Below, piece by piece: positions 59,033-64,000 of a stretch of 64,000 bases of DNA. Location: contig NW_006767440.1 of the NCBI RefSeq assembly GCF_000264995.1, forward strand, positions 1,469,863 through 1,533,862, given 5' to 3'. Position 1 is the first letter of the stretch; each line of letters starts with the position of its first letter. Source of the stretch: Punctularia strigosozonata HHB-11173 SS5. Taxonomy: Eukaryota > Basidiomycota > Agaricomycetes > Corticiales > Punctulariaceae. The translations under genes were made by a program, and so were the position numbers. The notes beneath the pieces were generated by a model that had not been told where the DNA came from, searched no databases, and saw only the letters and a program-made list of their open reading frames with translations.

Positions 59033-59890
59033 CTAATAGGTCTGGTACAAAGTTGTTTGATACGGAGGCGGTGGATCTTTTCGCCGTCGTCGCGACAGCC
59101 AGCGCTTCCACCATGTTGGGAAAGTGAAGCATGATATCAACGTTACCAATGCCACCACTGTTGCGATGATAATACCAGCTATCGCTCCCTGACTCAAACG
59201 AGCCGTTCGCGAGAGTTCGGCCATTGTGGTGGGTGACGAGGTTGAGAACACGCATGACACGTTCGTACCCGCAAGCACGAAGAACTGGTTTGAATGCGCG
59301 TATATCTGGGTTGTTCGACTATCGGAGAGTGATGCTGTGTATTCGCCGGCGGGTACGTTCACGGCCGGCCAGGTGTATTGCTCCGCGGTCGAAGACACGT
59401 TCGAGGCGATGGCACATACCAGTTGTGGATTCACGGCTGATACGGAGATGGAAAGCGGGATGGTGCTGGCATCTTTTGAGAGCCATTGCAAGGCCGCGCT
59501 GTTGCACGTCGTCACGTTAGCAACGGGGAGGAAAGTAATAGGGGATGATGCAACGCCGGAAGAGCTCGCCGAGGACGACGCTTGCGCTGCCGAGCCGAAG
59601 CTCGACGTTGGCAGGGCTGTCATTTGGAGTGGAGATTCAAACGTCGTGGGTGTTGACGTAGGTATCGTGGATCCACTGCCATCACCGCCAGAGGAAGTTA
59701 TGGTAGTCGTCGACACAGCGGTCAATGTAGTAGTGCTTGTCGTGCCGGTGGTTGCTGCTGGAGGATCTTCGGATTCGCCTCCTTCCTCACCTCCTTCCTC
59801 ACCACCTCCGCCGGGGCCCTTCCCTCCATGCGAAGCAGATACTGCAACGACTAGGAAAGCGAATGGGTGGATAGGCAAAGTTCGGCGCAT
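59033..59890 (-). CDS. Mucin-like single-pass membrane protein
   Basis: This is one exon of 285 residues. MRRTLPIHPFAFLVVAVSASHG is a signal peptide. A Gly/Glu-rich stretch (GGKGPGGGGEEGGEEGGE) and a Thr/Ser-rich mucin-like region follow. A folded ectodomain comes next: VANVTTCNSAALQWLSKDASTIPLSISVSAV, YTWPAVNVPAGEYTASLSDS and FFVLAGTNVSCVFSTSS, with Cys residues likely paired. The transmembrane helix is AIAGIIIATVVALVTLISCFTF, followed by a basic cytosolic anchor (WWKRWLSRRRRKDPPPPYQ) and a PPPPY motif that could bind WW domains. The architecture is common among Agaricomycete surface proteins of unknown function. A long antisense frame exists and is discounted. Confidence 0.75.
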   Translation of the reverse strand: MRRTLPIHPFAFLVVAVSASHGGKGPGGGGEEGGEEGGESEDPPAATTGTTSTTTLTAVSTTTITSSGGDGSGSTIPTSTPTTFESPLQMTALPTSSFGSAAQASSSASSSGVASSPITFLPVANVTTCNSAALQWLSKDASTIPLSISVSAVNPQLVCAIASNVSSTAEQYTWPAVNVPAGEYTASLSDSRTTQIYAHSNQFFVLAGTNVSCVFSTSSPTTMAELSRTARLSQGAIAGIIIATVVALVTLISCFTFPTWWKRWLSRRRRKDPPPPYQTTLYQTY

Positions 59891-60862
59891 TTATAAGGTT
59901 AACAGTGATCCGCCCTGTATTCAGCCGTCAGTTGAAGTCTTGGAAAACACTTTGATGAGGAGCCACATAGCGAACCTCGCGTCGTAGATGGAGCTGTCCA
60001 AGGGCAAAGGGTTGCGTAGATGGACATTGAGTGAGATGATCTGTTATAGTCGTGGGCCGCCATGCAGACATTGCCGCTGCTCGCGGGCCGCTTAGACTCC
60101 CATAAAGCGCAGAGAAACAACACCGATGCCTGGGTAAAGACGCAGGATCCACCCACGAAGCTACATCGGTGGACGGAAAGAATCCGAGTCGAGGGGCGTC
60201 GATACTTCCGATCTCAAACTTGTCCATAACTTCGGGTCGATCCGGCGTTTCCGCATTTCTGTACAGTTGTTCCACGCCCATCCCAGTCCGCGTTGAGTAC
60301 TGCACGGGAATTAAATATCTAAGTCCGGATTCAGCTGAGAAAGTTGATACGCGTACCAACCCCCGTTCTTCCGTCAAGGTATGACATCCAATGGGCAACG
60401 ATTCGTAAATTGCGCTGGTGCAAGCCTCGTCCGCTGCGGTGTACCTGAGAGTTCGTTCCCATGAAGTCCACTTGAAGAGAGGGCCGGAATACACGTCGAT
60501 GTTGCCAAGACTGTGACCAACACTGGCCAGTGAGAGCCCAAGTGGCGAACCTTGAACTCTAAGCATCATGAGGCAGATCATCCTGCACGACTGCTTCTCA
60601 GTATCGAGCAGTTGCCGCCGTTCATGCAAAGAATACAATCGCTCATTGAGTCTACCAATGGGAAACCACAATAATATTCGCATAGCAGATAACATGGGAG
60701 GCGATGGGAGGAAGCAAACCGGAACGCCCGTGATTATCGGCATGTACCCGCGCGCCTTGCTCCTCTGTGTAAGTACGTTTGTAACCTACCTCACCTAGGC
60801 GGACTACTCCAGGTGCGAGGACGGAGGTTTGACCGAACCGTTGGCCGTTCCGAGCGAAGAGA
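59891..60862. other. Divergent intergenic region with one unexplained open frame
   Basis: About 970 bp between the mucin-like gene (minus) and the monooxygenase (plus). A minus-strand frame of 271 codons with an ATG (60743 to 59928) stays open throughout but shows no domain, signal peptide or family pattern. It is recorded under findings rather than called. Confidence 0.4.
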
Positions 60863-63430
60863 ATGACTCCCGATGTTGTAGTAATCGGCGCAGGTGAGAC
60901 GAGGTTGGAATGTATACGCGCAAATGCGCATTCCAGGCTCACCGGGAAAGCGCCTGACAGGACCGGCCGGTCTGGTTACCTGCAAGACTCTTGTTGAAGC
61001 GGGGCTTGATCCTGTCATACTCGAATCCGAGTATGCAATCGGTGGAACGTTTCGATACAGGTCTTACGAGGTTAGCACGTCCGCTCCATCGTAGTCGCCT
61101 GAAGCTGAATGCATTATATAAATTAGAACGCCAACCTTGTCAGCTCTAAGCAGCTGACGTCCTTCAGCGACTTTCGGCTGCCTCGCGAACACCCCGACCA
61201 TTTGACTTTGGAGGCACGCCCGAAGTTGTGGTTCCCGTTCACCACGTTTTCTCACTCCCGCACCAGGAATACGTCCAATACCTCGAAGCCTACGTGGAAC
61301 ACTTCAAGCTTGCTGCGCGCATACAGTTCGGCTGCAAGGTTGTGAACGTATCGCGTGATACGGACGGTACCCATGTGGTGACGTACGTTCGACGCGCGGC
61401 ATCCTCGGATACATCGCAAGGTGGATCCAAACGCACGATATCGGGTCTTCTCACTGACAATCAGCGTGTCAAGTAGAACAGGAACGCATACAGGCGAAGT
61501 ATGTGGCGGTTTGTTCAGGGCTACACGTCACCCCGGCCGTACCATCCATTCCTGGTGTCGAAAATGTCCTCAAGCGACGCTCTGAAGGCGCTCCTCTGCC
61601 AGAAGTATATCACTCCGCGGTTTACAAACGTCGATCTCAACTGCAAGGACGTCGCGTTATGATCCTTGGGACTGGTGAGACAGGGATGGACCTCGCCTAC
61701 GAAAGCGCAAAGGCCAAAGCTACAGAGGTCGTCCTGTGTTCAAGGGCAGGGTAATGCACCCACATTTGGTCATGACACGCTCTTATCACTACCTGTCTAG
61801 ATTCTTGTCTTTCCCGAAAGCTTTGGTGCGTCACAATGTCTGGCCGCGGGAAAACTACTCGAGTTGATCTCGGTGTGCCAGAACGACTTCTCCTTGTTTG
61901 GGTTCAAGTTTGAGTCCGACACGCCTCTGCCCATCGACTGTCTCATCACGAATTTTGCTGAAACCGCATACGTTGTGAGTCAGGCCGTGACGTACTATCC
62001 GTCAGGATGTTGACGGTTGCTGTGTAGCATCCTTGGGTTGCAGCTTCGCATATACGATGGTTGTAAGACGGACTTGTTCGATCACGATGTATTGTCACCG
62101 ACCGTTCATACAGCATATCAGACTTCGTCATCAAACGTGTATTATGGATATTGACAGGTAGGTCAACCAAATATCGGCCTCTGAAATGCGACTCAGTCAC
62201 CCCTTTCAGGAACTCAAGCGGGTTGTAATCAGTGGGTGAGCGGCAGAGACTGTTAGCCAACGACAACGGTTGTTCAATCAGTCCGCCTCGCAGGTTGGCG
62301 AGCTGGAGCCCGACCGCCTTGGCCGCGCATACGTGTTCCTGAACAAGGTATCATGAGCCGTATCCCGTTCTCCATGAAAATATACTGACCGCGCTACATC
62401 AAGTCTCACAAAGCCATGCCGTACATTAATCGGCCATACCGACGTCGTCCGGCATTCATGGACTACTTTTCGAAGTACGTCGACCCACCGGAGGACTCGC
62501 CGCCCCAAACGGACTTCACCGTCGAGCTTGCACCGTTCCCGACGCATTTTGACGAGGAAGGCCGAGCCGTGTTCCCTCTCGCCAAGCGCAACGACGGGAG
62601 CATCAGGAAAGACGCCCTGCGTATGGCCGGACGCGATTTCCGTCCCGATACTGTGAGCGAGCCCCGATCCCGGATATGCATTTCTTACGCTATTTTTACA
62701 GGTCATATACGCCACCGGCTATACGCAGAAATTTGGCTTTTTTGACGCGAATAGCGACTATGCCACGCCGGACCAAGCAGACGTACGAAATATCGTCAAG
62801 TCGGGCGATGAATCAGTAGCTTTCATAGGCTTCGTACGACCTGGCGTCGGTATGACTATCTATATCACGCTGAAAGACTCTCAAGCTGACGCCGTGGTAG
62901 GTGCAATACCACCGATCGCTGAGATGCAAGCCATGTTCTGGGTTGCGCTCATCCAGGGCAAGATACGAAAGCAACTATCGCCTCCGCATTATCACTTGCT
63001 TGTGAAGGAGACCGCACGGATCAAGTACGGCGTCGACCACTCGACCTATATCAGCACTCTCGCGAAGGACATGGGTGCCGCACCTGGATTATGGGAGCTT
63101 TGGCAAGAATATGGCACACATGTGCTTTTATGCTACTGGCGAGTGTTCGCTTTGTTGAAACTTGATGTCGGCCTCAAGATACTCATACAACCGCGTCTAT
63201 ATAGCTTCGGCGCAGCTTTCGTGCCGTTCTATCGACTCGTCGGTCCTTATCGTTCAACATCTGCGCCTCCAACTATCAGGGGCGAATTATGGGATACGAT
63301 CACTAGGCGTGGTATTTTGGGTAATTTACTCATGGGCGTCATACCGATGATGTTCTATGGGACGCTCAATCTCCTAGCTTGGTGTGCGGAAACGGTATGG
63401 AGGTTAGCTGGCGGTGTGGAGGTAATGTGA
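60863..63430 (+). CDS. FAD-dependent monooxygenase (FMO/Baeyer-Villiger-like)
   Basis: The start MTPDVVVIGA joins across the first intron to GPAGLVTCKTLVEAGLDPVILESE, giving the GxGxxG FAD fold. IGGTFRYRSYE follows, then NLVSSKQLTSFSDFRLPREHPDHL and EYVQYLEAYVEHFKLAARIQFGCKV. CSGLHVTPAVPSIPGVE and YHSAVYKRRSQLQGRRVMILGTGETGMDLA form the second, NADPH-binding, Rossmann motif. Later exons give MPYINRPYRRRPAFMDYFSKYVDPPE, DFRPDTVIYATGYTQKFGFF (the YATGY motif) and AIPPIAEMQAMFWVALIQGKI. The C-terminus ends MGVIPMMFYGTLNLLAWCAETVWRLAGG, hydrophobic and possibly membrane-associated. About nine introns. The substrate is unknown; relatives oxidise N, S or ketone groups. Confidence 0.88.
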
Positions 63431-63629
63431 GAAGGAGGATGTCGTGTTACTGCAAATGCAATTCAGGTCACTTGTTTAGTCTAATTCGACTCCACGTTCG
63501 CGCTCCTGTTCGTGCTGCATGCCGAAACCAGATCTCACCATCTTCTGGTCGGGTGAGTGAATCTGCCGTACGTGTCTTTCATTATACACCGATAATAGTA
63601 CATTTATATGCCATGTGCAGGATCGCGCT

Positions 63630-64000
63630 TCAATCCTTTCTCCCGAAGATCGCCTCCTTGCCTGCTTGCATCGCTTTCGATGCAGTGTCCGCGGTCATAG
63701 ACGCAGTAGTGGCAGCCATTGTTGAGGCCTGCGCAACGTATCCTGCACCCTGCTGGTCGGTGCCACCGGGTTGGCTGGTTGCGTTAGCCCAACCGTCATC
63801 TGGATTTCGAGTCAGACGAGCACGCAACCGGGCTGATCGGACAGGGACTGACATTTGTTGGAATTCTCGTTCAACGGGTCGATGTTCGTCGACTCGATGA
63901 CGCCTGGGCGACCTTCGACGACGCCCGCAGTCTGAGAGAAGTTACGTCTGGCTTCGCGGTCACCGGTGAAGTTGGGACCGGCGCCGGCGCCTAGGTCGTC
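63630..64000 (-). CDS. Small hydrophilic protein, 5' end beyond window
   Basis: Only the C-terminal part is inside. The visible exon reads GAGAGPNFTGDREARRNFSQ, then GVVEGRPGVIESTNIDPLNENSN. An intron of about 55 nt (GTCAGT...CAG) joins it to K/YDGWANATSQPGGTDQQGAG. The protein ends YVAQASTMAATTASMTADTASKAMQAGKEAIFGRKD. The end is an Ala/Thr/Met-rich amphipathic helix. The composition is reminiscent of stress-related, LEA-like hydrophilic proteins, but I do not assign a family. The stop TGA is at 63630-63632. Confidence 0.6.

Noticed and set aside
59226-59987. 253-codon plus-strand frame
   Set aside because: Fully antisense to the mucin-like gene, whose signal peptide and transmembrane segment are clear; its composition is the complement of Ser/Thr repeats.

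Overview
The window is nuclear DNA of a filamentous basidiomycete, most likely an Agaricomycete. Genes are closely packed on both strands. Almost all are cut by many short introns (about 45-65 nt, GT...AG, with CTGAC/CTAAC-type branch points close to the 3' end). The proteins read as fungal housekeeping orthologues, mixed with families typical of mushroom-forming fungi: GPI-anchored cupredoxin-like proteins, lone kinase-like genes and DUF1766 proteins. I saw no rRNA, tRNA, CRISPR or bacterial operon structure. Intron coordinates given here were read by eye from frame and splice signals, so exon joins are predictions.

Layout. 1-3.5 kb: NOT4 ubiquitin ligase (minus; C-terminus runs off the left edge). 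3.9-4.6: PDCD5-like protein. 4.95-6.3: an ATP-grasp ligase of the D-Ala-D-Ala ligase type. 7.3-8.8: secreted GPI-anchored protein with two cupredoxin-like repeats. 9.2-10.9: DUF1766 protein. 11.08-11.62: two inverted arrays of a 10-bp repeat. 11.9-13.4: Gfo/Idh/MocA oxidoreductase. 14.0-18.5: PAN2. 18.9-20.3: alpha/beta hydrolase. 20.4-21.7: uracil-DNA glycosylase. 22.1-23.5: Lcp5/neuroguidin. 24.6-25.9: C2H2 transcription factor. 26.7-27.7: kinase-like protein, followed by a broken tandem copy of itself at 27.86-28.18. 28.3-30.8: SPF45 splicing factor. 31.0-33.2: LETM1/Mdm38. 33.9-35.6: short BCK1-like MAPKKK with a DFA motif. 35.6-36.4: TIR element flanked by TA. 36.6-38.2: ALKBH1-like dioxygenase. 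38.7-39.5: orphan gene. 40.0-43.0: TBC1D5-like Rab-GAP. 43.7-44.8: zinc-finger protein. 46.7-47.2: probable pseudogene broken by a 17-bp tandem duplication. 47.6-49.9: SDH1. 50.3-51.6: JmjC protein. 52.1-58.8: MOT1. 59.0-59.9: mucin-like membrane protein. 60.9-63.4: FAD monooxygenase. 63.6-64.0: part of a small hydrophilic protein.

There is no evident metabolic cluster. Most genes act independently in core processes: mRNA deadenylation and translation quality control (NOT4, PAN2), TBP recycling (MOT1), splicing (SPF45), ribosome biogenesis (Lcp5), DNA repair (UNG), mitochondrial function (SDH1, LETM1) and endosomal traffic (TBC). The points most worth a second look are the 10-bp-period inverted arrays, the bacterial-type Ddl-like ligase with an apparent Lys at a metal-ligand position, the truncated DFA MAPKKK with a transposon just downstream, and two local gene-decay events (a kinase tandem fragment and a 17-bp duplication).
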